Positions 53,867 through 64,000 of a stretch of 64,000 bases of DNA are shown piece by piece. The DNA is from Streptomyces sp. 71268 (GTDB taxonomy: Bacteria; Actinomycetota; Actinomycetes; Streptomycetales; Streptomycetaceae), in the NCBI RefSeq assembly GCF_029392895.1, contig NZ_CP114200.1, forward strand, positions 5,115,001 through 5,179,000, given 5' to 3'. Each line of letters starts with the position of its first letter. Positions within the stretch are counted from its first letter, which is position 1. The notes beneath the pieces are model-generated. The model ran no database searches. It was given only the letters and a program-made list of their open reading frames with translations, and had not been told where the DNA came from. The translations under genes and the position numbers were made by a program.

Positions 53867-54323
53867 GCCGACGACCGAGGGCTTGCGCGGCCCCCTGTGC
53901 AGCGTGCAAGGATCGCCCCGCACCGAGACGTTCACTGCCTCGTCCGCCGCATGGCCCGTATCCCGTAGTCCGCTGTTCTCCCTTCTCATCCCTCTCCCTT
54001 CGCACGCCTCTTCCTCATCCCTCGCGTGCACCGCGCTTCCCGGTCCGTCTCGCGCACGCGTCCGCTCCGCCCCGTGGCGGTCGGGTGGCGCCGGGGCGTA
54101 CGGAGCGCGAGAGCCGGGAGGTCCCGCCGGGCCCGGCCGGGAACGGGACGGGGTGTCGGCGGGCCCCGGGGAGGTCGGGCCCGGGGACGCTGCGGCCGGG
54201 GACGGTGGGCGGCGGGCCGCGCGGCGAGCGGGTTCGTACTCGGTGGCGGCACTCCCACGGCGGAGCGCGGCGGCCGCGCCGACCAGGCGGCCTCGGCCGC
54301 GCCGGGCGCTCCGCCCCCAAGCC

Positions 54324-54361
54324 GCCGGAGAGCCGGGCTCCGCCAGGCCCGGCTCTCCGGC
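54324..54361. terminator. Strong hairpin, 15-bp perfect stem
   Basis: GCCGGAGAGCCGGGC and its perfect complement enclose TCCGCCAG. It is 458 bases after the VWA stop, too far to be its obvious terminator, so another transcript may end here. Confidence 0.6.
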
Positions 54362-54836
54362 ACCCCCCACCGCCCGCCGCGGGGAGCCCCGGCGGGCGCC
54401 GGACCGCACGCCCACCGCGAGCGAGCCCGTCCCGAGCCGGCGCGCGTCGCACGGGGACGGTCGCCGCGCGGCACCACCCGCCCCCGCCGCGCGCCCTCAC
54501 GGCGTACGAGTCCCCCCGTACGAGCCTGCCGCCGCTGCTGCCCGGCCGGCCGTGGGCGCGCTCCGCCGCCCGGGCGCACTCCGCCACCCACCGGAGGCGG
54601 CGCTACGGATGCGGCGCTACCGAGGAGGCACGAGCGAGAGAGGGCGAGGGGCTACCGGGAGGCGTGGCGGGGGCGGTCCGGGCGGGACGAGCCGACGGGG
54701 TGGAGGCCCGGGAGGGAAGGGTTTCGACGGCGTGAACGGCCCGCGCCTGGCATGCGAAGGTCATCGGGCGACTCGGGTCCCACATCGGCCGAGCGGGTGA
54801 TCCACTGTGGTGCTCAGCCACCATTGCGTAGCGATC

Positions 54837-54852
54837 TGTGACTGTTATCACC
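54837..54852. promoter_or_regulatory. CRP-like site upstream of sucCD
   Basis: TGTGA-CTGTTA-TCACC matches the TGTGA-N6-TCACA consensus except for the last base. It lies about 220 bases before sucC. Streptomyces Crp recognises a similar GTG-N6-GNCAC site, and here one position differs (A for G). Confidence 0.5.
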
Positions 54853-55070
54853 GCCCAAGTGTGATCTGTGATTTAGGGAGCCCCGGCATGCGGGGATAAC
54901 CTGCCAGGCGGACATGCCGCGTACCCGGCTGACGCGTACAACCTCGAAGCCACCCTGTAGCGACCTTGGTGACCGCGTCGTCACGCTGCCCTTCGCGGCA
55001 CGCCCGCGCAGACAAGAACCGCGATCACTCAGACCGCCGGTGTAGTTGAGAAGCAAAGGGACGGACGCGC

Positions 55071-56243
55071 GTGGACCTGTTCGAGTACCAGGCGAGGGAC
55101 CTCTTCGCCAAGCACGGTGTACCGGTGCTGGCCGGTGAAGTCATCGACACGCCTGAGGCGGCGCGCGAGGTGACCGAGCGTCTCGGCGGCCGGGCGGTCG
55201 TCAAGGCGCAGGTGAAGGTGGGTGGCCGCGGTAAGGCCGGTGGCGTGAAGCTCGCCGCCGACCCGGCCGACGCGGTCGAGAAGGCCAACCAGATCCTGGG
55301 CATGGACATCAAGGGCCACACGGTCCACAAGGTCATGCTGGCCGAGACCGCGGACATCGCGGAGGAGTACTACGTCTCCTTCCTTCTCGACCGCACCAAC
55401 CGCACCTTCCTCGCCATGGCCTCCGTCGAGGGCGGCGTGGAGATCGAGGTCGTCGCGGAGCAGAACCCCGAGGCGCTCGCCAAGATCGCGGTGGACGCCA
55501 TCGAGGGCGTGACCGACGAGAAGGCTCGCGAGATCGTCGCCGCGGCGAAGTTCCCGGCCGAGATCGCCGACCAGGTGGCCGAGGTCCTGAAGACGCTGTG
55601 GAAGGTCTTCATCGCGGAGGACGCGCTCCTCGTCGAGGTGAACCCGCTGGTCAAGACCGGTGACGGCAAGATCATCGCGCTGGACGGCAAGGTGTCGCTC
55701 GACGCCAACGCCGAGTTCCGCCAGCCCGACCACGCCGCGCTTGAGGACAAGGCCGCGGCCAACCCGCTGGAGGCGGCGGCCAAGGCCAAGGGCCTGAACT
55801 ACGTCAAGCTCGACGGCCAGGTCGGCATCATCGGCAACGGCGCGGGCCTCGTCATGAGCACGCTGGACGTCGTCGCGTACGCGGGTGAGAACCACGGCAA
55901 CGTGAAGCCCGCCAACTTCCTCGACATCGGCGGTGGCGCGTCCGCCGAGGTCATGGCCAACGGCCTGGAGATCATCCTCGGCGACCCGGACGTGAAGTCC
56001 GTCTTCGTCAACGTCTTCGGCGGCATCACCGCCTGTGACGCGGTCGCCAACGGCATCGTGCAGGCGCTGGAGCTCCTCAAGACCAAGGGCGAGGACGTCA
56101 CGAAGCCGCTGGTCGTGCGCCTCGACGGAAACAACGCGGAGCTGGGTCGCAAGATCCTGACCGACGCGAACCACCCGCTGGTGCAGCAGGTGGACACGAT
56201 GGACGGTGCCGCGGAGCGGGCCGCCGAGCTGGCTGCGAAGTAA
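55071..56243 (+). CDS. sucC: Succinyl-CoA synthetase beta subunit
   Basis: A 390-aa ATP-grasp subunit of the enzyme interconverting succinyl-CoA and succinate with ADP/GDP phosphorylation in the citric acid cycle. It begins [19 protein letters not shown] (the typical start), has the ATP-grasp [14 protein letters not shown] and the C-terminal flavodoxin-like part with [19 protein letters not shown] 55071 has AAAGGGA at a slightly long distance. sucD follows 21 bases downstream. The length is exactly typical. Confidence 0.97.
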   Translation: MDLFEYQARDLFAKHGVPVLAGEVIDTPEAAREVTERLGGRAVVKAQVKVGGRGKAGGVKLAADPADAVEKANQILGMDIKGHTVHKVMLAETADIAEEYYVSFLLDRTNRTFLAMASVEGGVEIEVVAEQNPEALAKIAVDAIEGVTDEKAREIVAAAKFPAEIADQVAEVLKTLWKVFIAEDALLVEVNPLVKTGDGKIIALDGKVSLDANAEFRQPDHAALEDKAAANPLEAAAKAKGLNYVKLDGQVGIIGNGAGLVMSTLDVVAYAGENHGNVKPANFLDIGGGASAEVMANGLEIILGDPDVKSVFVNVFGGITACDAVANGIVQALELLKTKGEDVTKPLVVRLDGNNAELGRKILTDANHPLVQQVDTMDGAAERAAELAAK

Positions 56244-56264
56244 GGGACGAGGTCACCAGTAACC

Positions 56265-57149
56265 ATGGCTATCTTTCTCACCAAGGAAAGCAAGGTCATC
56301 GTCCAGGGGATGACCGGCTCCGAGGGCCAGAAGCACACCAAGCGGATGCTTGCCTCGGGCACGAACATCGTCGGTGGCGTGAACCCGCGCAAGGCCGGCA
56401 CCACCGTTGACTTCGACGGCACCGAGGTACCGGTGTTCGGCGGCGTGAAGGAGGCCATCGAGGCCACCGGCGCCGACGTCACGGTCATCTTCGTCCCGGA
56501 GAAGTTCACCAAGGACGCGGTCATCGAGGCGATCGACGCCGAGATCCCGCTGGCCGTCGTGATCACCGAGGGCATCGCCGTCCACGACACCGCCAACTTC
56601 TGGGCGTACGCGGGCAGCAAGGGCAACAAGACGCGCATCATCGGCCCGAACTGCCCGGGTCTGATCACCCCCGGTCAGTCGAACGCCGGCATCATCCCGG
56701 CCGACATCACCAAGCCGGGTCGCATCGGCCTCGTGTCCAAGTCCGGCACGCTGACGTACCAGATGATGTACGAGCTGCGCGACATCGGCTTCTCGTCCTG
56801 CGTCGGCATCGGCGGTGACCCGATCATCGGCACCACGCACATCGACGCGCTCGCCGCGTTCGAGGCCGACCCCGACACCGACCTGATCGTCATGATCGGC
56901 GAGATCGGTGGCGACGCCGAGGAGCGGGCCGCGGACTTCATCAAGGCCAACGTCACCAAGCCGGTCGTCGGCTACGTGGCGGGCTTCACCGCGCCCGAGG
57001 GCAAGACCATGGGCCACGCCGGCGCCATCGTCTCCGGCTCCTCCGGCACGGCGCAGGCCAAGAAGGAGGCCCTGGAGGCCGCGGGCGTGAAGGTCGGCAA
57101 GACGCCGTCCGAGACGGCCCGCCTGGCCCGCGAGGTCCTCGCCGGCTGA
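56265..57149 (+). CDS. sucD: Succinyl-CoA synthetase alpha subunit
   Basis: A 294-aa CoA-binding subunit that carries the phosphohistidine of the reaction. The N-terminal Rossmann fold binds CoA ([16 protein letters not shown]), [11 protein letters not shown] follows, and H251 in [10 protein letters not shown] is the phosphorylated residue. It forms an operon with sucC, ends 81 bases before a strong terminator, and uses ATG 56265 with GAGGT upstream. Confidence 0.97.
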   Translation: MAIFLTKESKVIVQGMTGSEGQKHTKRMLASGTNIVGGVNPRKAGTTVDFDGTEVPVFGGVKEAIEATGADVTVIFVPEKFTKDAVIEAIDAEIPLAVVITEGIAVHDTANFWAYAGSKGNKTRIIGPNCPGLITPGQSNAGIIPADITKPGRIGLVSKSGTLTYQMMYELRDIGFSSCVGIGGDPIIGTTHIDALAAFEADPDTDLIVMIGEIGGDAEERAADFIKANVTKPVVGYVAGFTAPEGKTMGHAGAIVSGSSGTAQAKKEALEAAGVKVGKTPSETARLAREVLAG

Positions 57150-57229
57150 CACGGTCGCCCCGTACGCGGTCCCGCCGGGCCGGCCGACCAGGCCGCCCGG
57201 GACCGCGTGGGCTGACTGAACCGCGCGAC

Positions 57230-57272
57230 GGGCGCGGGTCCACTCCCCTTTCGGGGGCGTGGGCCCGCGCCC
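57230..57272 (+). terminator. sucCD terminator
   Basis: Fourteen-base arms (GGGCGCGGGTCCAC and partner, one T:G pair) extend an inner CCCC/GGGG stem. It lies 81 bases after sucD. Confidence 0.85.
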
Positions 57273-57335
57273 GTTGTCGTATCCGGCGCCGATGGCGGCG
57301 GCCCCCGTCCGCGCGCCGGTCGCCGTGTCGGTCCG

Positions 57336-59607
57336 TCAGGGTTGTCCCCCGGGCCCGGTGGGTTCGGTGGAACGGGTGGGTCCGGTGGTGGTGGCCCCCT
57401 CCGTGGGGGACGCGGGCGTGGCGGAGGACGAGGTCGAGGGGGACGGAGGCGCGGAGGAGGCGGGGTCCGGGGACGTCGCGGCGGGGCGGGCGGGGCCCGT
57501 GGTGGGCGCGTCGGACTCCGCGCTGGTCACGAGGGTCAGCGCGGTGGCGGCGGCGATCAACGCGGTGAGCCCCACCGACGCGCGGACCATGAGGCTCGTC
57601 GTGCGCTCACTGCCGCTCCGGACGGCTTCCGCCGCGCGCACGCGTACCGGCTGCGCTACGGCCAGGGCGCCCAGGCGCTGGTGCAGGGCCGCGCCCAGGT
57701 GGTCCTGGGGGACCCGTCGCAACTCCGGCAGCCGCTCGACCAGCGCCTGCCGGGCGTGCACGAGCCGACCGGCGGTCGCGGGGGTGCTGGCCTCGGTCTC
57801 GGCCGCCGTCTCGGGCAGGTCCAGCCCCACGCCGTCGTAGAGGAGCAGGGTGCGGCGGTACGAGCGCGGCAGGCTCAGCAGCGCGTCGAGCAGCGCCGGG
57901 TCGCTGGGCGGTACGGCGCCGGGACCGGCCTCGATGGCGGCCCGGCGCACGGCCTGTCGTAGCGCGCCCAGCACTCGGCCACGGGCCCAGCGGCGGCGCC
58001 GGTCGGTACGCACGGGCGGTGCGGCGGCGCTGGCGCCCGCGTCGGTGCTGGCCTCGGCCGCGTGGGGGCGGGCCGCGGTGGCCTCGGCAGCTTCGGTGGG
58101 CTCGGCGGTGGTGTGGGTGGTGGCCCGGCTGGTGGAGCGGGCCGGTGCGTCCTGGGCCGTGGGCACGGCGGCGACGGGCCTGCGCCGGGGCAGGCGCGGG
58201 CGCGTCAGGTGCGGGCGGGGCAGGCGGAGGCGGGGCGGGCGCTCGCGCGTCTCGGGCGCGCTCTCCGTCGCGGTGGGGGAGCCGGCGGGGGGCGGGGCGG
58301 GGTGGCTTCTTGCGCTCCGGGCGGAACTGGTGCCACGGGGAGAGCGCGAACTCGTACACCGCGGCCCGCACCCAGCCGGCCGGATCGGGATCAACGGCGA
58401 CTTTCGGCCAACGTTGCCAGGCGAGCTGGAACGCGTACTCCACGGCCTCCTCGGCGAGCTGGGACCGCCCGGTGAGCAGGTACGCCTGCCGGGTGAGCGC
58501 CGGCGCGTGCCGGGTGTACAGGGCGTCGAACGCGGCGGCGGGGGTGGTCGGGGCGTCGAGCCCACCGGCCTCGGCGGCGGCCGACTCCGACCCGCCGGGT
58601 GCGGGGGCGCCACCGGGCCCGGCCTTCGCGTGGGTGGGCGGCTCGTCGGTGGCCGGCGCGGCCGTGGGCCGCGCGTCGTTGCCCGTGGTGCGTGGTGGCG
58701 CGTCGTCCGCCGTGCGGTGCGGCACGGAGTCAGAGGTTCCGCGACTCCGTACGCCGTGGCGGTTCGCGGCTTTCGCCCCGGGCTTGCCGCCGCCACGGTC
58801 CGTGGGCCTCGCGGACACTCCGGCCCGTGACCCGCGCGCTCGGCTCGGCCCCTGCCTGAGGTCCGGTCCCTTCCCGGGGCCCGGCCCCCTCCCGGGGCCT
58901 GGCCGGTCCCCGCTGGCTGGCGCTTTTCCGGGGTTCGGCTCGCTGTTCGCGCCGGCCGGCCGGTGCGGCTGGCTGGCGTCGTTCGGCCGCACTTCCCGTT
59001 CCGGGTGCTTCCAGCGGACCGGCCCGCCCGGCCGCTCCCAGCCGCGCGAGCGACCCGGCGGGGCGCCACGGTTGTGCTGGCCCCGTGGCGGTCGCCGCGC
59101 CGGCTTCGGTTGCCCCAACCGGTCCCGTCGAACTGGCCGATCCGAGTGGTTCTGGGAAGCCGTACGGGCCGGCGACCGTGGCGTACGCCCGGACTGGTCC
59201 GCTCCGGCCGAGCGTCGAGGGTGGCCGGATATCTCCGCTCGTACGCCGTCCCCGGCAGCGCTCCCCTTCCCCGCGACACCCCTTGCCGTGACGCGGTTCC
59301 CACCCGCCGTGGCGCCGTCCCCGCCCGTCGGGGCCCGGCGTGTGTCCGCAGGGGACGGGCCCTGGTCGGCCGCCTTGGCCCCGCGCGGCGCGGGGCCGCC
59401 CCTGCGGGCTGACGAATCGTTCGTACGCGCCCCCGACCTCCGCCGCCGGCCACCACCCCCACCCGGCGCCGGCGACGGCCACCGCGACGGCGATGGCGAC
59501 TGCGCGGGGGCAGGTGCGGCGTTCGATGTGGCGTCAGGCGTCGCGGCCTCGGAGGTCGTGGCGTCAGGCGCCGTGGCGTCAGGCGGCGCGGCCTTGCGGC
59601 GTCTCAT
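57336..59607 (-). pseudogene. Sigma-like membrane protein broken by a frameshift
   Basis: Two frames together form one protein of about 755 aa. From ATG 59607 the first frame holds about 360 disordered Arg/Pro/Gly-rich residues and then a sigma region-2-like segment (FDALYTRHAPALTRQAYLLTGRSQLAEEAVEYAFQLAWQRWPK). It becomes shadow sequence after PERKKPPRP. The second frame resumes with PAGSPTATESAPETRE and carries a region-4-like segment (ALLDALLSLPRSYRRTLLLYDGVGLDLPETA), a membrane helix (MVRASVGLTALIAAATALTLV) and a Ser/Thr/Pro tail to 57336. The switch is near 58287-58292, a run of six G on the plus strand; removing one base restores the frame. Membrane-tethered ECF-like proteins of this kind exist in Streptomyces. 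It is divergent from the DUF6350 gene. Confidence 0.65.
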
Positions 59608-59762
59608 GCGGGAGGCTCGGTCGCGGGGGCGGTCGTGGTGGCCGAGACGGTACGGGCAAAGCGGGTCAAAGCTCGCATATGAATATGTTGAGCGACACGG
59701 CGACCATGTGCCTGCTGCGGGGACAAAACGGGTGTTATTGGGAGCATGGCCGGGTGACCCAC

Positions 59763-62093
59763 ATGACCGACCTCAGCCTTTCGTTGTCCTCGCGGGGCCG
59801 CGTTGCCGCCCGGCGCTCGCCTGCCGCCGGACAGGCGTTGCTGAGCGGCGCGGTGGCCGCCGGGCTCGGCCTCGGCGCGCTCGCCGTCGTCGTCCTGCTG
59901 CTGTGGATCACCTCGCCGTTCCCCGACGGCAGCCCCGACGGCACATTGCGGATCGCCGCGGGCCTGTGGCTGCTGGCCCACGGCGCCGAACTCGTCCGCA
60001 CGCACACGGTGACCGGCGGCCAGACCACCATGGGCCTCACCCCTCTGCTGCTCACCGCGCTGCCGTGCTGGCTCCTCTACCGCGCCGGGCGGCATGCCGT
60101 CGAGGAGGCCGAAGCCGCCGGCGCGAGGTCGGGGCGCAGGCCGGGGCGGTGGGAGAGCGTGCCCGTCACGGGGCCCGCGACGCGCCCCGAGCACGGACGG
60201 CCGGCGGACGTGGATGCCGGCGGCCACGCCGAACAGCCCGCGGACGCCCGGCCCACCGCCCGCTCGCCGCTGCTCGGTTCGGACCGCGCGGACCACCCCG
60301 GGCGGGCGGCGCGTTCCGTGATCGGCCTGGTGGTCGGCGGGTACCTGCTGGTCGGCGTCGCGGCGCTGGTGTACGCCGACTCCGGCGCGCTGCCCGTCGA
60401 ACCCGGCGGCGCCCTGCTGCGGATGGCGGCCCTGGCCCTGGTGGCGGTGACCACCGGGGCGTGGCTGGCCAGCGGCCGCCCCGCCTGGCCGCTGCCGGCC
60501 CCCGCCCGCCTCGCGCTCGATCTGGTGCCGTCGGCCGTATGCCGCGACCTGCCGACGCCCGTGGTGGTGGCCGCGCTGCGCGCCGGCGGCTGGGCCGCGC
60601 TCGTGCTGGTGGCCGGGGGCGCGGTGCTGACCACCGTGTCGCTGGTGACCAACGCCGGCGCGGTGGAGGGCGCCTTTCCGTACCTCGCGCGCGACTGGTC
60701 GGGACGGTTCGCGGTGCTCGCGCTCTGTCTGGCGCTGTTCCCCAACGCGATGGTGTGGGGCGCCTCCTACGGCCTCGGAACCGGCTTCACCGTGGGCGCC
60801 GGCAGCCTCGTGGGGCCGGTGGAGACGACGGCGTACCCCGTGTTGCCGCACTTCCCGCTGTTCGCCGCGCTGCCCGAGGCCGGGCGGGGCGACCTCACGT
60901 TGTGGGGGCTGGTCGGGGCGGTGCCGGCGGTCGCCGGGCTCGCGTTGGGGCGCGCGGTCGCCGTGGCCGCGAGCCCCGAGCGCGGGCGGGCCGGCCGGGA
61001 CCGGGGGTGGGGCTGCGCGCGCACCGCCCGCGCGGCCGCACTGGCCGGCCTGGTCTGCGGCGCCGCGACGGCCCTGCTCGCCTGGGCCTCGGGCGGCCCG
61101 CTCGGCACGGGCACGCTGGCGGAGTTCGGCCCCGACCCGTGGTGGGCCGGACTGGCGGCGCTGGTCTGGACGGTGGTGTTCGGCGTACCGAGCGCGCTGC
61201 TCGTGCGCTGGTGGCGCCGGCACGTGTGGCGCCTGCACACGTGGCGCCTGCGGCCGGCGTGGTACGTCCGGTGGCGCAGCGCGCGGGCATACGCGGCGCG
61301 GTGGAGCGCGTACGAGGCCGCGGTGGAACGGGCGTACGAGGTCAGCGGCGTCGAGGGCGCCGAAGCCGGGCAGGACGCGTGGCACGCGACGGGCGCCCGG
61401 CGGGCGCGCTGGGCGGCGCTGCGGGAGTCGTCGGGCGGGCTGATGGCCGACTTCGAGCCCACCATCCGGAGCGACGACACCGCCGAGCCCGCCCCAACGA
61501 CCTCGCCCGCCCCAGCGCCAGCGACCTCGCCCGCCGCAGCGCCAGCCTCGTACGCGCCGCAGCCGCACCCCGCCGTCGAGCGGGACGTCTCACAGCCCGC
61601 GGCCACTACCGACGCCGCCCCGACCACGGGCGACGGTGACCCGGGCGGGCCGGAACAGGTGAGGAGCGGCGGGGTGAGCGTCGAGCCGGGCGACCGCTAC
61701 CCGCGCCGGCCGCTCGGCCCCGGCCCGAACCAGTGGGGGCCGGAGAGTCAGCCGGACCGGGAAAACCGGCCGGGCTCGGATGATCGGGGCCCGGGCGAGG
61801 GGGGCGTGATCGCCGCGCGGGGTGGCGGGGACGGCTGGCCGCTGCGAGGCCCCGTACAAGCCGGTGGGGGCCGGCCGTCGATCGGCCGGCCCCCACGGGT
61901 CGCTCGCGTCGGGCCGCTACGGGAGGCCCGATGGTCCGCTCAGTCGTCCTCAGCCGCCCTCAGTCGTCCAGGATCGGCCGGAGCGGCTCCGGCAGGTGCC
62001 GGTCGCACGTCTGGCGCGAGGACTTGGTCAGCGCGTCGTCCGTGCAGGTGTAGTAGTCGCTGTACACGAGCTGGAAGGTGTACGTCGCGATGA
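59763..62093 (+). CDS. DUF6350 polytopic membrane protein
   Basis: A 776-aa frame as read; about 682 aa likely in the intact gene. Roughly ten membrane helices fill residues 20-480 ([40 protein letters not shown] and so on), with [15 protein letters not shown] between the first two and a Pro/Ala/Thr-rich cytosolic tail. It is the Streptomyces DUF6350 protein, usually found next to purN, of unknown function. The frame runs through a perfect terminator and into the opposite gene. Deleting one G from the six at 61799-61804 gives GEGA and a stop (TGA now at 61807-61809), before that terminator. GTG 59754 is an alternative start. Confidence 0.7.
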   Translation: MTDLSLSLSSRGRVAARRSPAAGQALLSGAVAAGLGLGALAVVVLLLWITSPFPDGSPDGTLRIAAGLWLLAHGAELVRTHTVTGGQTTMGLTPLLLTALPCWLLYRAGRHAVEEAEAAGARSGRRPGRWESVPVTGPATRPEHGRPADVDAGGHAEQPADARPTARSPLLGSDRADHPGRAARSVIGLVVGGYLLVGVAALVYADSGALPVEPGGALLRMAALALVAVTTGAWLASGRPAWPLPAPARLALDLVPSAVCRDLPTPVVVAALRAGGWAALVLVAGGAVLTTVSLVTNAGAVEGAFPYLARDWSGRFAVLALCLALFPNAMVWGASYGLGTGFTVGAGSLVGPVETTAYPVLPHFPLFAALPEAGRGDLTLWGLVGAVPAVAGLALGRAVAVAASPERGRAGRDRGWGCARTARAAALAGLVCGAATALLAWASGGPLGTGTLAEFGPDPWWAGLAALVWTVVFGVPSALLVRWWRRHVWRLHTWRLRPAWYVRWRSARAYAARWSAYEAAVERAYEVSGVEGAEAGQDAWHATGARRARWAALRESSGGLMADFEPTIRSDDTAEPAPTTSPAPAPATSPAAAPASYAPQPHPAVERDVSQPAATTDAAPTTGDGDPGGPEQVRSGGVSVEPGDRYPRRPLGPGPNQWGPESQPDRENRPGSDDRGPGEGGVIAARGGGDGWPLRGPVQAGGGRPSIGRPPRVARVGPLREARWSAQSSSAALSRPGSAGAAPAGAGRTSGARTWSARRPCRCSSRCTRAGRCTSR
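61864..61896. terminator. Terminator between DUF6350 and the convergent gene
   Basis: A perfect 13-bp stem (GTGGGGGCCGGCC and complement) with loop GTCGATC. It ends about 60 bases before the stop of the minus-strand gene and about 55 after the corrected DUF6350 stop. Confidence 0.85.
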
Positions 62094-63243
62094 CGATGGC
62101 CAGCGCGATGCCGCCGGTCACCACGCCACTGATGGCCGCCGTCGACTGCTGCCGCGAGCCGTTGCCGTTCTTCGGCGCGGGCAGCGGCGCCGAGGTGGCG
62201 TCGGGTGCCGGCGGCGGGGCGTCCACGGCCGCCGCCGCGGGCTCCGGCCGGCGCTGCTTGGCCCGCAGCGCGCTGACGCCCCAGTACAGCGCCAGCGCGC
62301 CGAGCAGCAGGGCGATCTCCGGCAGGCTGAACAGGGCGAAGAAGAACGCCCACATGCCGGACAGCAGCGAGTAGCGGGCGCGCCGCTGGGCCGGGTCGGT
62401 GGGATCCCAGCGGGCGCCGCCCTTGCCCTTCTGACCGTTCTGGTTGCCCTGGTCACCCTGGCCGCGCTGGGCCGCGGGCCGGCCGCCGCTCGGGCTCGCG
62501 CCGAAGCCGCCACCGCTGCTGCGGTCCGGCTGCCGGCTGCTCCACTGGTTGCCCCACGCCGGCGGCCGCTCCTCCTCGCCCTGGCCCTGCCCCTGGCCCT
62601 GCTGTGAGCCCTGGTCCGGGCCGGACTGCTGGCCGTGGCCCTGGCCATGGCTCTGGCCCTGACCCATGCCCTGGGGTGGCGCGCCGCCCTGGTCCCCGGG
62701 GCGCGGGCCCCAACCCGGTGCCGCGCCCGGGCCGGTCGGGGGCCGCTGGCCGCCGTCCTGCTGGCCGTGGCCGGTGGGCTGGTCGCTGGCCGCAGGACCC
62801 CAGCGGGCCCAGCGGTCGCGCTTGCCGCGCTGTCCCGCGCCGGCGCTCGACCCGCCCGGCGCCGGCGGGCCGCCGGGCGCGGCGGGCCAGGCCGGCGGCT
62901 GCTGGCCCGGCTGCGCTGGCGGCTGCGCCGGCGCGTGCGGCTCACCGGCCGCGCCGGAGCCGCCGCCATGCTCCCCGTCGGCGCCGGGGCGCGCGTCGCC
63001 GGCGCCCCGCTCCCGCGAACCCTGTGGGTCCTGAGCCTCCTGCGAGCCGTGCGCGTCCCGAGGCTCCTGTGACTTCCGTGAGTCCTGCGGGTCGGGCGCG
63101 CCCTGCGGGTCCGAGGGGTCGCCCTGCGGGCCCGACGCGGGCCCAGTGGCGGGGTCGCTGGGGCCGTCGCCGGGGGAAGCGGGCGACGAGGGCCGCCCGT
63201 CGCGCAGCAGCGGCAGCACGCGTGGCGTGTCGACGTACCTCAT
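61960..63243 (-). CDS. Membrane protein with long Gln/Gly/Pro-rich N-terminal tail
   Basis: A 427-aa protein. Residues 1-275 are disordered, with Asp-Pro-Gln repeats ([21 protein letters not shown]) and then Gln/Gly/His repeats ([13 protein letters not shown]). Two helices ([31 protein letters not shown]) and a third ([26 protein letters not shown]) follow, with [25 protein letters not shown] at the end, where the two Cys may form a disulfide outside. ATG 63243 has a GGGGGG five bases upstream and was preferred over longer frames reaching 63741, whose extra residues look non-coding. The family is known mainly as hypothetical; function unknown. Confidence 0.75.
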   Translation of the reverse strand: MRYVDTPRVLPLLRDGRPSSPASPGDGPSDPATGPASGPQGDPSDPQGAPDPQDSRKSQEPRDAHGSQEAQDPQGSRERGAGDARPGADGEHGGGSGAAGEPHAPAQPPAQPGQQPPAWPAAPGGPPAPGGSSAGAGQRGKRDRWARWGPAASDQPTGHGQQDGGQRPPTGPGAAPGWGPRPGDQGGAPPQGMGQGQSHGQGHGQQSGPDQGSQQGQGQGQGEEERPPAWGNQWSSRQPDRSSGGGFGASPSGGRPAAQRGQGDQGNQNGQKGKGGARWDPTDPAQRRARYSLLSGMWAFFFALFSLPEIALLLGALALYWGVSALRAKQRRPEPAAAAVDAPPPAPDATSAPLPAPKNGNGSRQQSTAAISGVVTGGIALAIVIATYTFQLVYSDYYTCTDDALTKSSRQTCDRHLPEPLRPILDD

Positions 63244-63995
63244 CGCGACCCCCCCGGCACGGAGGGAAGACAGTGGGAAGTGGAGCGCCGCGCGGCGGTA
63301 TGGGTCCGGCATGTGGAGTGTGTCTTCCCCTTGTGTCGTCGTCCCGCGGGCCGGGCCTGGTGGCCCGGCTGGCGCCGTCCGGCCTGGGCGCAGACGGGAC
63401 TGTGGTTCCCACGTCGTCAGCGAATCCCCCGGTCCGTCCGCTCGACCCCGCCCCCTGGCGACCCTTCTTCCTGACGGGTCCCCCGGTGGGTTCCCGGTGG
63501 TTTTCCCGGGCCTCCGGGGCGGTTTCTCCGGCTTTCCCAGCGCATTCGCAGTCCAGACGCTACCTCTCGTGCGCGCCCCCGTCCCGTGGGGGCCGTTGCG
63601 TGTGCCGGTATCGTTGCCGACGGTCGGCCGCTTCGTAGAGTTCCCTGGAATTCCGCGTTCCGCGATCTCGTACGACCGTACAAAGCCCGGCCGCGGCGGA
63701 ATGTCCAGGTCAACCGCCGTGCCGGCGCCTGGCAACCGCATACCGCTCCACCGCGTCCGGCGCGCCCGCTCCGGTCGCCCGTCCGTTCCGCCCCGTCCGT
63801 CCCGCCGATACCGCTCGTTCCGACCGTCCGACCCGACCCGGGTCGGGGGAGCGCGCCGCCCGCCGTGGCATCGGCCCGCACCACCCGTACGACCAGCGCA
63901 CCACCCCGCACGGCCCGCACCACTCGCACCACCCGCGTGAGGAACCCCGCATGCGCGTGCGGCGCCCGTGCGCGCACCACGAGAAAGAGACCGCC
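63244..63995. other. Intergenic region before the right-edge gene
   Basis: About 750 bases. Open frames here (63146-63940 on plus, 63417-63980 on minus) lack ribosome sites and good codon pattern, so I call none. The TTCCCTGGAATTCC cluster near 63640 and CGTACGACCGTAC near 63670 are the least GC-rich part and may hold a promoter. Direct GCACCAC repeats (five copies, loosely spaced) lie at about 63878-63935. Confidence 0.4.
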
Positions 63996-64000
63996 GTGGC
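63996..64000 (+). CDS. Possible start of the next gene, cut by the window edge (purN expected)
   Basis: GTG at 63996 follows the ribosome site GAGAAAGAGA (63981-63990) at six bases. Only five bases of coding sequence are inside the window. In Streptomyces the gene after sucCD and DUF6350 is usually purN (phosphoribosylglycinamide formyltransferase), which is the basis of the guess. Confidence 0.3.

Larger units (their letters stand above)
53867..55070. other. Long intergenic region before sucC
   Basis: About 1.2 kb with no supported gene; the open frames on both strands are Arg/Pro/Gly-rich and lack ribosome sites. It contains a pyrimidine-rich stretch (about 53970-54020), a strong hairpin (54324-54361), a CRP-like site (54837-54852) with a second TGTGATCTGTGAT half nearby, and a short CCCC...GGGG hairpin around 54881-54895. 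The last 250 bases are less GC-rich and should hold the sucC promoter. Confidence 0.5.

Noticed and set aside
57607..57640. C-terminal 300 residues of the 59607 frame as real protein
   Set aside because: After the sigma region 2-like part that frame turns into Arg/Pro shadow, while the coherent sequence continues in the neighbouring frame.
1..64000. Mobile elements, tRNA or rRNA genes, phage genes
   Set aside because: No transposase, integrase, terminal inverted repeats, CCA-ended cloverleaf or rRNA-like segment was seen on either strand.

Overview
The window comes from a Streptomyces chromosome or that of a close relative. It is very GC-rich, with third codon positions almost always G or C. 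Starts are often GTG, there are many leaderless promoters (a -10 element 6-9 nt before the start codon), and GTGA/ATGA stop-start overlaps are frequent. The contents are typical of an actinomycete core region: several PknB-type kinases, PspC sensors, NsrR/HmpA, a c-di-AMP riboswitch on an NlpC/P60 gene, PcrA, GuaA, SucCD and, at the right edge, probably the first bases of purN. I saw no phage, plasmid, insertion sequence, CRISPR array, tRNA or rRNA.

Layout. 1-3404: an accessory-looking cassette of four overlapping genes made of a 58-aa peptide with a seven-leucine tail, two proteins of unknown family and a SxxK serine hydrolase; it resembles an uncharacterised peptide-modification (RiPP-like) operon. 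3457-7365: two transmembrane Ser/Thr kinases, the first frameshifted. 7667-11248: succinate-semialdehyde dehydrogenase and a GMC oxidoreductase. 11399-12526: a sortase-anchored PTG-repeat protein. 13834-16128: chorismate mutase preceded by a Phe/Tyr-containing leader peptide and hairpin, diverging from guaA. 16507-23743: MarR, DoxX, a giant SpaA-repeat surface protein and an L,D-transpeptidase. 24214-31130: envelope-stress genes (PspC protein, a third kinase, a PspC-histidine kinase/LuxR regulator pair). 31394-36755: polysaccharide deacetylase, Uma2 nuclease-fold protein, HmpA, NsrR and a riboswitch-controlled NlpC/P60 hydrolase.

37165-43678: pcrA, an M23 peptidase and the small mutase subunit of an isobutyryl-CoA-type mutase. 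43942-53866: a conserved but functionally obscure module (DUF5691, SWIM zinc finger, MoxR AAA+ ATPase, DUF5682 and VWA), the counterpart of E. coli yehLMPQ; DUF5682 and VWA form one reading frame here. The SWIM and MoxR genes diverge from a region holding two copies of the RecA-NDp (PafBC-type) damage-promoter pattern, and the same pattern precedes pcrA. 55071-57149: sucC-sucD. 57336-63243: a frameshifted sigma-like membrane protein, a DUF6350 membrane protein and a disordered-tail membrane protein.

Much of the window concerns the envelope: building or cutting peptidoglycan (L,D-transpeptidase, NlpC/P60, M23, deacetylase), sensing it (three kinases, PspC systems) and decorating it (two surface proteins). 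Three reading-frame anomalies (near 4328, 58287 and 61799) each look like one surplus base in a run of six C or G, so assembly error must be excluded before calling them biological.
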